Assembly (NCBI GenBank): GCA_000799755.1
Contig: JUHI01000012.1
Span: 1 to 64,000, forward strand
DNA from: Martinezella tropici
GTDB taxonomy: Bacteria; Pseudomonadota; Alphaproteobacteria; Rhizobiales; Rhizobiaceae
Direction of reading: 5' to 3'
Length of the DNA: 64,000 nt
Position 1 is the stretch's first letter, and every line of letters begins with the position of its first letter. The notes under the pieces are model-generated. The model had not been told where the DNA came from. It saw only the letters and a program-made list of their open reading frames with translations, and ran no database searches. The translations under genes were made by a program, and so were the position numbers. Positions 43,475-52,819 of this stretch are shown here, in pieces.

Positions 43475-44938
43475 ATGAACTTGCGGGATATTGCCGGAAA
43501 TGCGTTTCCGGAACTCAACACACAAATTGGCGGCGCGCTTGGCGATCTTGAAATAGGCGGGATCACTGCCGACAGCCGTAAGGTATTGCCGGGCATGGCC
43601 TTCGTCGCCGTCGCCGGCACGAAGGCCGATGGTGCAAGCTTCATCGCCGATGCCGTCGCGCGCGGGGCCTCCATCGTGGTCGCGGGCCATAAGGTCGATG
43701 CCGGCAATGTGCCCCTGTTGCAGGTTTCCGAGCCGCGCCGATTCCTCTCTGTCGCTGCCGCGCGTTTCTACGGACGGCAGCCGCAAACGATGGTTGCGGT
43801 GACGGGAACCGCCGGCAAAACCTCGGTAGCGTCCTTCACACGGCAGATATGGGCTTTCGCGTGTCATCCGGCGGCCATGATCGGCACGACCGGTGTCGTT
43901 TCGCCGACCCGCAACGAATATGGTGCGCTGACGACACCCGATCCGGTGTCGCTGCATAAGCTGTTGGCCGAACTTGCCGATGAAGGCGTTACACATGCGG
44001 CCATGGAAGCATCCAGCCACGGCCTCGATCAGTTCCGACTCGATGGCGTGAAACTTGCCGCCGCCGCCTTTACCAATCTCGGCCGAGACCACATGGACTA
44101 TCATCCGACGGTCGAGGATTATATGGCTGCCAAGATGCGGCTGTTCCGGGATTTGTTGCCGAAGGGTTCGCCGGCAGTCATTTTTGCCGACGACGCGTGG
44201 TCTCCGCAGGCAATCGCTGCTGCCCGCGATGCCGGGCAGGATGTCCGCACCGTCGGCCGCAAGGGCGATTTCCTGACGCTGAAGCGCGTCGAGCACTTCC
44301 GCCACAAGCAGATCGCTGAGGTTCACATCGGCGACGATATATTCGAGGTCCATATTCCGCTCGCCGGCGATTTCCAGATCGCCAATGCGCTGGTTGCGGC
44401 CGGTCTCGCCATTTCCACTGGCGTTGCCGCGCCGGTCGCGATGGCTGCCCTCGAAAAGCTCATCGGCGCTTCGGGCCGGCTGGAGCTCGTCGGTCACACT
44501 CATGATGGCGCGCTTGCCTATGTCGATTATGCCCATAAGCCGGATGCGCTTGAAAATGTCCTGAATTCGGTGCGGCCGTTCACCACGGGCCGCGTCGTCG
44601 TCGTCTTCGGCTGTGGCGGAGACCGCGATCGCGGCAAGCGTCCGATCATGGGCGAGATCGCCTGCCGTCTTGCTGATGTCGTCGTCGTCACCGACGATAA
44701 TCCGCGCTCGGAAGATTCGGCGACGATTCGCGCGGAAATCATGACTGCTGCCGCCTGCGCGACGGAGATCGGCGATCGTGCCGAGGCGATCCGAACGGCG
44801 GTCGGTTTGCTGAAATCCGGCGACACGCTGATCGTCGCCGGCAAGGGGCATGAGGAAGGTCAGACGATCGGCGGGGTGACGCTGCCGTTCTCCGATCATG
44901 CCGAATTGCGCAAAGCATTGGAGGAACTGAAGTCTTGA
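43475..44938 (+). CDS. murE: UDP-MurNAc-L-Ala-D-Glu:meso-diaminopimelate ligase
   Basis: Mur ligase adding the third residue of the stem peptide in the cytoplasm, 487 residues. The ATP loop TGTAGKTS lies near residue 110. EASSHGLDQFR and NLGRDHMDYH follow (carbamylated Lys region AAKMRLF nearby). The DDNPRSED motif near residue 410 is specific for meso-DAP use. It starts 66 bases after ftsI, the largest gap in the first half of the cluster, and the murF TTG overlaps its stop. Confidence 0.96.
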   Translation: MNLRDIAGNAFPELNTQIGGALGDLEIGGITADSRKVLPGMAFVAVAGTKADGASFIADAVARGASIVVAGHKVDAGNVPLLQVSEPRRFLSVAAARFYGRQPQTMVAVTGTAGKTSVASFTRQIWAFACHPAAMIGTTGVVSPTRNEYGALTTPDPVSLHKLLAELADEGVTHAAMEASSHGLDQFRLDGVKLAAAAFTNLGRDHMDYHPTVEDYMAAKMRLFRDLLPKGSPAVIFADDAWSPQAIAAARDAGQDVRTVGRKGDFLTLKRVEHFRHKQIAEVHIGDDIFEVHIPLAGDFQIANALVAAGLAISTGVAAPVAMAALEKLIGASGRLELVGHTHDGALAYVDYAHKPDALENVLNSVRPFTTGRVVVVFGCGGDRDRGKRPIMGEIACRLADVVVVTDDNPRSEDSATIRAEIMTAAACATEIGDRAEAIRTAVGLLKSGDTLIVAGKGHEEGQTIGGVTLPFSDHAELRKALEELKS

Positions 44939-46395
44939 GCTGGCTATGGACAACTGAGGATCTGATCGCTGCAATTTCGGGCCGCTTCGTCGGATCGCTG
45001 CCCGCTGGCATCACAGGCATTTCCATAGACAGTCGTTCCATCCAGCCGGGCGAGGCATTTTTCGCCATCAAGGGCGATCGCGTCGACGGTCACGACTATG
45101 CCAATATTGCGATGGCGAACGGCGCCGCCTTCATTGTGATCAGTGAGGCGCGGCTGCCTGCAATGGGCAGTTTGACCGTGCCGAAGGTCATCGTGGATGA
45201 CGTCCTGGCGGCGCTGGCACGGCTTGGCGTAGCCGCCCGCAAGCGCACGCAGGCCAAGATCATCGCCGTCACGGGTTCGGTCGGCAAGACGACGACGAAG
45301 GAGATGCTGCGGCGCGCGCTGACGCCTTCTGGCAAGGTGCATGCCTCGATTGCCTCCTTCAACAATCATTGGGGTGTTCCGCTCACTCTCGCGCGCATGC
45401 CCGAAGACACCGATTTCGGCGTTTTCGAAATCGGCATGAATCATCCCGAAGAAATCAGGCCACTCGTCAAGATGGTGCAGCCGCACGTGGCGATCATCAC
45501 GACGATCGCGCCGGCTCATCTCGGCAATTTCAATAGCATCAGCGAAATTGCGGCGGCAAAGGCGGAGATTTTCGACGGCGTCGTGCCGGGCGGTCATGCC
45601 ATCCTCAATCACGACAACGATCAGTTCGAGATGCTGGAGAAAGCTGCCGCGGCGGCCGGCATCGAGCATGTCCATAGCTTCGGCCAGCATGCAAAAGCGG
45701 ATGTCCGCCTTGCCGAATTCAATGCCTCGGAAGAAAATTCGACCCTTTGGCTGACGATTGGCGGCGAGACCATGGAAGTGGCGCTCGGTGCGCCCGGTCG
45801 CCATATCGCGGAGAATGCGCTTGCCGTGCTCGGCGCGGTCATGCTGATGGAGGCCGATCTCGATCAGGCCGTCGATGCCTTGGCGGACCTGAAGCCGGAA
45901 AAGGGCAGGGGACAACGCCACAAGCGCGCGATCGGCCACGGCTATTTCACGCTGATCGACGAAAGCTACAACGCAAATCCCGCATCGATGCGTGCGGCGA
46001 TCGCGCTGCTGGCGACGACATCGCCGCAGGCGGGGCCGGGCGGACGGACGGGCAGGCGCATCGCCGTGCTCGGCGATATGTTGGAAATGGGGGATTATGC
46101 CCAGCGGTTGCATGCCAACCTTGCCGGACCGCTCTTGGCGTCCGGCATCGAGCATGTCTGGCTGGCTGGTCCGGAGATGGCGGCTTTGAGGGATGAGCTG
46201 CCGGAAAGTGTTCATGTCGAATATCGCGAGACGACGGAGGAACTCTCGGAATTCGCGCTCAATTCTGTCGCCGCAGGCGACGTCTTGATGGTGAAATCGT
46301 CGCTGGGAATGGGGTTTGGAAAGATCGTTGCGGGCTTGCTTGACAAGTTTCCCGCATTTTCCGACACGGGCCCTCACACCCATCAGGGGCTTTAG
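44935..46395 (+). CDS. murF: UDP-MurNAc-tripeptide:D-Ala-D-Ala ligase
   Basis: Mur ligase that adds D-Ala-D-Ala to complete the pentapeptide, 486 residues. The ATP loop VTGSVGKTTTKEML is near residue 112, then FNNHWGVPLTL, EIGMNHPEEI and DESYNANPASMR near 345. The start is a TTG (44935-44937) overlapping the murE stop (TTGA). The N-terminal MSWLWTTEDLIAAISG fits other MurF proteins. Confidence 0.95.
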   Translation: MSWLWTTEDLIAAISGRFVGSLPAGITGISIDSRSIQPGEAFFAIKGDRVDGHDYANIAMANGAAFIVISEARLPAMGSLTVPKVIVDDVLAALARLGVAARKRTQAKIIAVTGSVGKTTTKEMLRRALTPSGKVHASIASFNNHWGVPLTLARMPEDTDFGVFEIGMNHPEEIRPLVKMVQPHVAIITTIAPAHLGNFNSISEIAAAKAEIFDGVVPGGHAILNHDNDQFEMLEKAAAAAGIEHVHSFGQHAKADVRLAEFNASEENSTLWLTIGGETMEVALGAPGRHIAENALAVLGAVMLMEADLDQAVDALADLKPEKGRGQRHKRAIGHGYFTLIDESYNANPASMRAAIALLATTSPQAGPGGRTGRRIAVLGDMLEMGDYAQRLHANLAGPLLASGIEHVWLAGPEMAALRDELPESVHVEYRETTEELSEFALNSVAAGDVLMVKSSLGMGFGKIVAGLLDKFPAFSDTGPHTHQGL

Positions 46396-46406
46396 AAAGG
46401 GCTCTT

Positions 46407-47528
46407 ATGCTGATCTGGCTTGCCGAACTGTCGGACCATATTCATTTTTTCAGTACTCACTTCAGATTTCTCAATCTGTTCAGATACATCACGTTCCGTA
46501 CCGGCGGCGCCCTGTTCACCTCAGCGTTGATCGTCTTTCTCTTCGGGCCGCGAATCATCTCCTCCCTGCGCGTGCGTCAGGGCAAGGGGCAGCCGATCCG
46601 TGCCGATGGTCCGCAGACGCATTTCAAGAAGGCCGGCACGCCGACCATGGGCGGCCTGATGATCCTGGCCGGCATCGTCGTCTCGTCGCTGCTTTGGGCT
46701 GATCTTGCCAATGTCTATGTCGTTGCCACGCTGCTCGTGACGCTCGGCTTCGGCGCCATCGGCTTCTACGATGACTATCTCAAGGTCACCAAGCAGAGTG
46801 ATAAAGGCTTCTCCGGTCGCGCGCGCCTTGGTATCGAGTTCGTCATCGCTGCGATTGCCGTCTATTTCATGATGACGACGGCCCTGTCCTCCGGTCCCGC
46901 GGGCTCGACCTTCGGTTCGTCGGTCGCCTTCCCCTTCTTCAAGAGCCTGCTGCTCAACCTCGGCATGTTCTTCGTGCTGTTCGGCGCTTTCGTCATCGTT
47001 GCCGCCGGCAATGCCGTCAACCTGACTGATGGTCTCGACGGTCTTGCCATCGTGCCCGTCATGATCGCGGCCGCCTCCTTCGGGATCATCTCTTACCTCG
47101 CCGGCAACTTCGTGTTTGCCGACTATCTCGCTATCAATTTTGTGCCGGGTACGGGTGAACTCGCCGTCGTTCTCGGTGCGGTCATTGGCGCCGGTCTTGG
47201 TTTCCTCTGGTTCAACGCGCCGCCGGCTGCAATCTTCATGGGCGATACCGGCTCGCTGGCTCTTGGCGGGATGATCGGTTCGGTCGCCGTCGCCACCAAG
47301 CACGAAATCGTCATGGCGATTATCGGCGGCCTCTTCGTGCTCGAGGCGCTTTCCGTCATCATCCAGGTCGGCTTCTTCAAGATGACCAAACGGCGCGTCT
47401 TCCTGATGGCGCCGATCCACCATCACTTCGAGAAGAAAGGCTGGACGGAAAGTCAGGTCGTTGTGCGTTTCTGGATCGTCGCCGTTATCCTGGCGATGGT
47501 CGGCCTCTCCACCCTGAAGCTGCGGTGA
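46407..47528 (+). CDS. mraY: Phospho-MurNAc-pentapeptide transferase
   Basis: Integral membrane enzyme of 373 residues that makes lipid I on the inner leaflet, with about ten spans. Signature blocks are FKKAGTPTMGG near residue 70, YDDYLKVTKQ near 120 (catalytic DD), NLTDGLDGLA near 200, FMGDTGSLALGG near 280 and APIHHHFEKKGW (His triad) near 335. Eleven bases separate it from murF. Confidence 0.97.
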   Translation: MLIWLAELSDHIHFFSTHFRFLNLFRYITFRTGGALFTSALIVFLFGPRIISSLRVRQGKGQPIRADGPQTHFKKAGTPTMGGLMILAGIVVSSLLWADLANVYVVATLLVTLGFGAIGFYDDYLKVTKQSDKGFSGRARLGIEFVIAAIAVYFMMTTALSSGPAGSTFGSSVAFPFFKSLLLNLGMFFVLFGAFVIVAAGNAVNLTDGLDGLAIVPVMIAAASFGIISYLAGNFVFADYLAINFVPGTGELAVVLGAVIGAGLGFLWFNAPPAAIFMGDTGSLALGGMIGSVAVATKHEIVMAIIGGLFVLEALSVIIQVGFFKMTKRRVFLMAPIHHHFEKKGWTESQVVVRFWIVAVILAMVGLSTLKLR

Positions 47529-47535
47529 GGCAACG

Positions 47536-48948
47536 ATGATCCCCATCACCACGCTGAACGGAAAGAAGGTCGCTCTCTTCGGCCTCGGCGGCTCAGGCTT
47601 TGCCACGGCGCGCGCGCTGGTTGCCGGTGGTGCCGATGTCACGGCTTGGGACGACAATCCGGACAGCGTGGCCAAGGCGGCGGCCGAGGGGATCGCGGTT
47701 GCTGATCTCAGGACGATCGATTGGAACGGCCTTTCGGTGTTCGTTCTATCGCCCGGCGTGCCGCTGACGCATCCGAAGCCGCACTGGACCGTCGATCTCG
47801 CTCACGCCGCCGGCGTGGAGATCATCGGCGATGTCGAGCTTTTTGTCAGAGAACGGCGGGCGTTTGCGCCGGATTGCCCGTTCATCGCCATTACCGGAAC
47901 AAATGGCAAATCGACGACGACGGCATTGATCGCCCATATCCTGCAATCGAGCGGTCGCGACACGCAGCTTGGCGGCAATATCGGTACGGCCGTGCTGACG
48001 CTCGACCCACCGAAAGCCGGCCGTTTTTATGTCGTCGAATGCTCTTCTTATCAAATCGATCTGGCACCGACGCTCAATCCTTCGGCCGGTATCCTGCTGA
48101 ACCTCACGCCCGATCATCTCGATCGCCATGGTACGATGCAGCACTATGCCGACATCAAGGAGCGGCTTGTTGCGGGAAGCGATGTCGCCGTCGTCGGCGT
48201 CGATGACAGCTACTCCTCCTTGATCGCCGATCGGATCGAGCGGGCAGGTATCAAGGTGATGCGGATTTCGCGCCGGCATCCGTTGGCGAACGGCCTTTAT
48301 GCAGAGGGCAGCCGTATCATTCAGGCATCGAACGCAGCGGCAGCCGAGATCGCCGATCTCGACGGCATCCAGACCTTACGTGGCGGCCATAACGCACAGA
48401 ACGCGGCGGCTGCGATTGCAGCCTGCCTTGCAGTCGGCGTTTCCGCCGAGGAGATCAGGGCAGGGCTGAAATCCTTCCCGGGCCTCAAGCATCGCATGCA
48501 GCCTGTGGGGAAGCGCGGCCGGGTCGTCTTCGTCAACGACTCCAAGGCGACGAATGCAGATGCAGCAGCGCCGGCGCTTTCGAGCTATGAGAATATCTAC
48601 TGGATCGCAGGCGGCCTGCCGAAAGAGGGCGGGATCACGAGTCTCGCGCCGCTCTTCCCGCGTATTTCCAAGGCCTATCTGATCGGCGAGGCAGCGCCCG
48701 CCTTTGCCGCGACGCTCGGCGATCAGGTGCCCTACGAGATTTCCGGCACGCTGGAGCGCGCCGTCGCACATGCTGCCGCGGATGCGGACAGGGACGAACA
48801 CGAGTCCGCTGCGGTGATGCTGTCACCGGCTTGCGCAAGCTTCGATCAGTACAAGAATTTCGAGGTCAGGGGCGACGCCTTCGTCAGCCATGTCGCTGCG
48901 ATCGATGGCGTCACCATGCTGATCGGTTCAGCAGCTGGAGGCAAATGA
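47536..48948 (+). CDS. murD: UDP-MurNAc-L-alanine:D-glutamate ligase
   Basis: Mur ligase adding D-Glu, 470 residues. A Rossmann-like N-terminal domain opens with VALFGLGGSGFATARAL. The ATP loop ITGTNGKSTTTALI is near residue 120, then LNLTPDHLDRHG near 195 and VFVNDSKATNADA near 335. It begins eight bases after mraY and is followed by ftsW after one base. Confidence 0.96.
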   Translation: MIPITTLNGKKVALFGLGGSGFATARALVAGGADVTAWDDNPDSVAKAAAEGIAVADLRTIDWNGLSVFVLSPGVPLTHPKPHWTVDLAHAAGVEIIGDVELFVRERRAFAPDCPFIAITGTNGKSTTTALIAHILQSSGRDTQLGGNIGTAVLTLDPPKAGRFYVVECSSYQIDLAPTLNPSAGILLNLTPDHLDRHGTMQHYADIKERLVAGSDVAVVGVDDSYSSLIADRIERAGIKVMRISRRHPLANGLYAEGSRIIQASNAAAAEIADLDGIQTLRGGHNAQNAAAAIAACLAVGVSAEEIRAGLKSFPGLKHRMQPVGKRGRVVFVNDSKATNADAAAPALSSYENIYWIAGGLPKEGGITSLAPLFPRISKAYLIGEAAPAFAATLGDQVPYEISGTLERAVAHAAADADRDEHESAAVMLSPACASFDQYKNFEVRGDAFVSHVAAIDGVTMLIGSAAGGK

Positions 48949-48949
48949 T

Positions 48950-50104
48950 ATGGTAAGCCGCGTTGAACGTGGGGCCTTGGCCGAGTGGTTCTGGACCATC
49001 GACCGCGTATTTCTCGCCCTTTTCATCCTCTTGATCGGCATCGGCTTCATGTTGTCCTTCGCTGCGTCGCCTGCGGTGGCGGAGCGCATCGGGCTCGAGC
49101 CGTTCCACTTCGTCAAGCGCCACGCACTGTTCCTCATCCCGGCGATCGCCGCGATGATCGGCATTTCCTTCATGACGCCGAGGCAGGTGCGAAGAACAGC
49201 CGTGATCCTGCTGATCGTGGCGCTGGCGATGATGCTGTTTGCGCTTTTCTTCGGCGTCGAAGTCAAGGGCTCGCGGCGTTGGGTCAATATCGCGTCTCTA
49301 TCGATCCAGCCTTCGGAATTCATGAAGCCCGCTTTCGTCGTCGTCTGCGCATGGTTGTTTTCCGAACATGCGCGCCAGCCCGAAATCCCCGGCAATCTCT
49401 TCGCCATCATCCTCTTCGGCATCGTCGTCGCATTGCTCGTCGCACAGCCTGACCTTGGCCAGACCATTCTGACGACGGCCGTCTGGGGCGGCATGTTCTT
49501 CATGGCTGGCATGCCCTGGCTTTGGATCATCGTGCTCGGCGGTCTCGGTGCGGGCGGCTTTGTCACCGCCTATTACGCCTTCGATCACGTGGCGCAGCGT
49601 GTGAACAAGTTCCTGACGGGCGAGGGCGATACGTTCCAGGTGGACACCGCCAAGGAAGCAATCGTTCACGGCACCTGGTTCGGCGTCGGCCCGGGCGAAG
49701 GCACCGTCAAACGCATCATTCCGGACGCCCATACCGACTTCATTTTCTCGGTCGCGGCCGAGGAGTTCGGCGCCATCTTCTGCATGGTGCTCGTATTGAT
49801 CTTCGCCTTCCTCGTGCTGCGCGGCCTGTCGCATGCCTACAAGGAAAAGAACGATTTCAACCGTTTTGCCGTCGCAGGCCTGGTGCTGCAGATCGGCATC
49901 CAGTCGATCATCAACATCGGCGTGAACCTGCAGCTGCTGCCCGCCAAGGGTATGACGCTGCCGCTGATTTCCTATGGCGGCTCGTCGATGACGGCAATCT
50001 GCGTGACGGCGGGCTTCATCCTGGCGCTGACGCGTCACAGGCCGGAAAAGCGTGCGCAGGACCGTACCATGTTCCGCGTGACGCATGGATTGCCGGCGGA
50101 GTGA
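48950..50104 (+). CDS. ftsW: Septal peptidoglycan glycosyltransferase FtsW
   Basis: SEDS-family polymerase of 384 residues with about ten membrane spans, forming septal glycan with FtsI. It opens with DRVFLALFILLIGIGFMLSFAASP. The conserved parts are GSRRWVNIASLSIQPSEFMKPAF near residues 104-126, AQPDLGQTIL near 165, VGPGEGTVKRIIPDAHTDFIFSVAAEEFG (with the catalytic Asp) near 245 and PLISYGGSSM near 345. It overlaps no neighbour but starts one base after murD. Confidence 0.96.
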   Translation: MVSRVERGALAEWFWTIDRVFLALFILLIGIGFMLSFAASPAVAERIGLEPFHFVKRHALFLIPAIAAMIGISFMTPRQVRRTAVILLIVALAMMLFALFFGVEVKGSRRWVNIASLSIQPSEFMKPAFVVVCAWLFSEHARQPEIPGNLFAIILFGIVVALLVAQPDLGQTILTTAVWGGMFFMAGMPWLWIIVLGGLGAGGFVTAYYAFDHVAQRVNKFLTGEGDTFQVDTAKEAIVHGTWFGVGPGEGTVKRIIPDAHTDFIFSVAAEEFGAIFCMVLVLIFAFLVLRGLSHAYKEKNDFNRFAVAGLVLQIGIQSIINIGVNLQLLPAKGMTLPLISYGGSSMTAICVTAGFILALTRHRPEKRAQDRTMFRVTHGLPAE

Positions 50105-50285
50105 TCGTCTTGAAACCGCCGGCCGATTGCTCTTCCTATCTCCTGCGTGGTCTTCATTCTCCGGTCGCTTTTCACGAAGCGCCGGTCTATGAGGGGGGCT
50201 TGGCCCGCGCCGATGACGCGGTCGGGGCGACTTCCTATATTAGGGAGATGCCCCGAGTAGTGGGGTATTCGCGGGAGCGAAAATT

Positions 50286-51407
50286 ATGAGTAAAGGCATT
50301 GTCCTTCTTGCCGCCGGCGGCACCGGCGGCCACGTATTTCCGGCCGAAGCACTGGCCTATAAGCTGAAGGAGCGCGGCTATTCCGTGCACCTCGTCACCG
50401 ACAGCCGTGCCGAACGCTATGCCGGCAAGTTTCCGGCCGACGAAATTCATGTCGTGCCCTCGGCAACGATCGGTTCGAAGAACCCGTTGAAAGTTGCTGG
50501 CGCTCTTTGGACGCTGTGGTCCGGCGTGCGCGCCGCTCGCAAACTGATCAAGCGCATCAAGCCTGTCTGCGTCGTCGGTTTTGGCGGCTATCCGACCGTT
50601 CCACCGCTTCTGGCGGCCACACGCATGGGCGTGCCGTCGATGCTGCATGAGCAGAATGCGGTCATGGGCCGTGCCAACAAGATGCTGGCGCCGCGCGTAC
50701 GCGCGATTGCCGGCGGCTTCCTCACGGAAGACGGCGCGTTTGGCGAGAAGACGGTGACGACGGGCAATCCCGTGCGTCCGGCCGTTATCGAAGCCGCGAA
50801 GCGCCCTTACGTGCCGTCCGGGCCGGATGATCCGTTCAATCTGGTCGTCTTCGGCGGCAGCCAGGGCGCGCAGTATTTCTCCAAAGCCGTGCCGACGGCA
50901 ATCAGTCTGCTCGAAGAGCCGTTGCGCAAGCGCCTGCGGATCACGCAGCAGGTGCGACCCGAGGATATGGAGACGGTCAACAGCTGCACGAGAAAACTTG
51001 ACATGGGCGCCGATGTCGCGCCGTTCTTCAACGACATGGCGGAGCGGATCGGTGCGGCGCATCTGGTTCTCTGCCGTTCCGGTGCTTCCACGGTCTCCGA
51101 GCTTGCCGTCATCGGTCGCCCGGCGATCCTGGTTCCCTATCCGCATGCGCTCGATCATGATCAGGCGGCCAATGCCGCGGCGCTGGCGGCGACGGGTGGC
51201 GTCAAGGTGATTGCACAATCCGAGCTGACGCCGGAGAAGCTCTCTACAATCCTGCGCGGTTCGATGACCATGCCGGAAAAACTCGCAAAGATGGCTGCGG
51301 CCGCCAAACAGGCGGGCAAGCCGGATGCGGCAAATTTGCTTGCCGACATGGTTGAAGCTATTGCCGCAGGACGTTCAATTCAGCAATTCAAGGGGGCAGG
51401 CGTATGA
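50286..51407 (+). CDS. murG: Lipid II synthase MurG (GlcNAc transferase)
   Basis: Peripheral membrane glycosyltransferase of 373 residues that adds GlcNAc to lipid I. Glycine-rich loops LLAAGGTGGHVFPAEAL near residue 8 and GFGGYPTVPPLLAA near 98 bind the acceptor. FGGSQGAQYFS near 195 and CRSGASTVSELAVIGRPAILVPYP near 260 bind UDP-GlcNAc. GGGAG precedes the ATG at 50286. The 181-base gap from ftsW (no reliable open frame seen) may hold its own promoter. The stop overlaps the murC ATG. Confidence 0.96.
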   Translation: MSKGIVLLAAGGTGGHVFPAEALAYKLKERGYSVHLVTDSRAERYAGKFPADEIHVVPSATIGSKNPLKVAGALWTLWSGVRAARKLIKRIKPVCVVGFGGYPTVPPLLAATRMGVPSMLHEQNAVMGRANKMLAPRVRAIAGGFLTEDGAFGEKTVTTGNPVRPAVIEAAKRPYVPSGPDDPFNLVVFGGSQGAQYFSKAVPTAISLLEEPLRKRLRITQQVRPEDMETVNSCTRKLDMGADVAPFFNDMAERIGAAHLVLCRSGASTVSELAVIGRPAILVPYPHALDHDQAANAAALAATGGVKVIAQSELTPEKLSTILRGSMTMPEKLAKMAAAAKQAGKPDAANLLADMVEAIAAGRSIQQFKGAGV

Positions 51408-52819
51408 AGCTGCCGAAGGCAATCGGCCTAGTGCATTTTATCGGTATAGGCGGTATCGGGATGAGCGGCATCGCCGAGGTTTTGCACAACCTCGGTCATC
51501 GCGTGCAGGGTTCCGACCAATCGGAAAGTGCCAATGTGCAGCGGCTGCGCGACAAGGGCATTCCGGTCCATATCGGACACAAGGCTGAAAACCTCGGCGA
51601 TGCCGAAGTCGTCGTCGTTTCCACCGCCATCAAGAAGAGCAATCCGGAACTGGTCGCGGCGCGCGAAAAGCTGTTGCCGGTGGTGCGTCGTGCTGAAATG
51701 CTCGCCGAACTGATGCGGTTCCGTAGCGCCATCGCCATCGGCGGCACGCATGGCAAGACCACGACGACCTCGCTCGTCGCGACGCTCCTGGAAGCGGGCG
51801 GGCTCGACCCCACCGTCATCAATGGCGGCATCATCAATGCCTACGGCACGAATGCGCGCATGGGTGCTGGTGAGTGGATGGTGGTCGAGGCCGACGAATC
51901 GGACGGCACCTTCCTGAAGCTGCCGGCCGATGTCGCCGTCGTCACCAACATCGATCCGGAACACCTGGATCACTACGGCAATTTCGATGCCGTCCGCGCG
52001 GCCTTCCGGCAGTTCGTCGAGAATGTGCCGTTCTATGGCTTCGGCGTCATGTGCATCGACCATCCGGAAGTGCAGTCGCTTGTCGGTCGCATCGAAGACC
52101 GCAAGGTCATCACCTATGGCGAGAACCCGCAAGCCGATGTGCGTTTCTCGAACGTGCGGATCGACGGCACTCGCTCGTTGTTCGATGTGGAAATTCGCAG
52201 GCGCCGCACGGGCAAGGTGATCCATATCAAGGATCTCGTCATGCCGATGCCGGGCCGCCACAACATTTCCAATGCGACTGCCGCCGTTGCTGTCGCCAAC
52301 CGGCTCGGGATTTCCAGCGAGGCGATCGCAAAGGGATTGGCGTCCTTCGGCGGGGTCAAGCGCCGCTTCACGCTGACCGGCGAATGGAACGGGGTCAAGG
52401 TTTTCGACGATTACGGTCATCACCCCGTCGAGATCAAGGCGGTGTTGAAGGCCGCGCGCGAAGCCTGCAACGGCCGCGTTATCGCGGTCCATCAGCCGCA
52501 TCGCTACACACGCCTGTCGAGCCTTTTCGAAGAATTCGCCGCGTGCTTCAACGATGCCGACAGTATTTTCCTAGCGCCTGTTTACGCCGCTGGTGAAGAT
52601 CCCATCGAAGGCGCGGATTCTCAGTCGCTTGTCTCACGCATCAAGGCCGGTGGTCATCGCGATGCGCGCTACCTGCCGTCACAGGAAAGTCTTGCCGCCA
52701 TGGTTGCAGAGATTGCGCGACCGGGTGATTTTGTGGTTTTGTTGGGGGCTGGCAGCATCACATATTGGGCAGCATCATTGCCAAAGGAATTGGAAGGCCT
52801 CTCGGGTAAGTCCGCATGA
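51404..52819 (+). CDS. murC: UDP-N-acetylmuramate:L-alanine ligase
   Basis: First amino-acid-adding Mur ligase, 471 residues. It opens with HFIGIGGIGMSGIAEVL, the usual MurC Rossmann start. The ATP loop IGGTHGKTTTTSLVA is near residue 110, then VVEADESDGTFLKL near 165 and NIDPEHLDHYG near 182. FDDYGHHPVEIKAVL near 335 and HQPHRYTR close the fold. Four-base overlaps (ATGA) with murG and murB show translational coupling. Confidence 0.97.
   Translation: MKLPKAIGLVHFIGIGGIGMSGIAEVLHNLGHRVQGSDQSESANVQRLRDKGIPVHIGHKAENLGDAEVVVVSTAIKKSNPELVAAREKLLPVVRRAEMLAELMRFRSAIAIGGTHGKTTTTSLVATLLEAGGLDPTVINGGIINAYGTNARMGAGEWMVVEADESDGTFLKLPADVAVVTNIDPEHLDHYGNFDAVRAAFRQFVENVPFYGFGVMCIDHPEVQSLVGRIEDRKVITYGENPQADVRFSNVRIDGTRSLFDVEIRRRRTGKVIHIKDLVMPMPGRHNISNATAAVAVANRLGISSEAIAKGLASFGGVKRRFTLTGEWNGVKVFDDYGHHPVEIKAVLKAAREACNGRVIAVHQPHRYTRLSSLFEEFAACFNDADSIFLAPVYAAGEDPIEGADSQSLVSRIKAGGHRDARYLPSQESLAAMVAEIARPGDFVVLLGAGSITYWAASLPKELEGLSGKSA

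Noticed and set aside
42929..44974. 681-codon minus-strand open frame opposite ftsI and murE
   Set aside because: Same reason: both genes on the plus strand are certain and the antisense product shows only mirrored codon bias.
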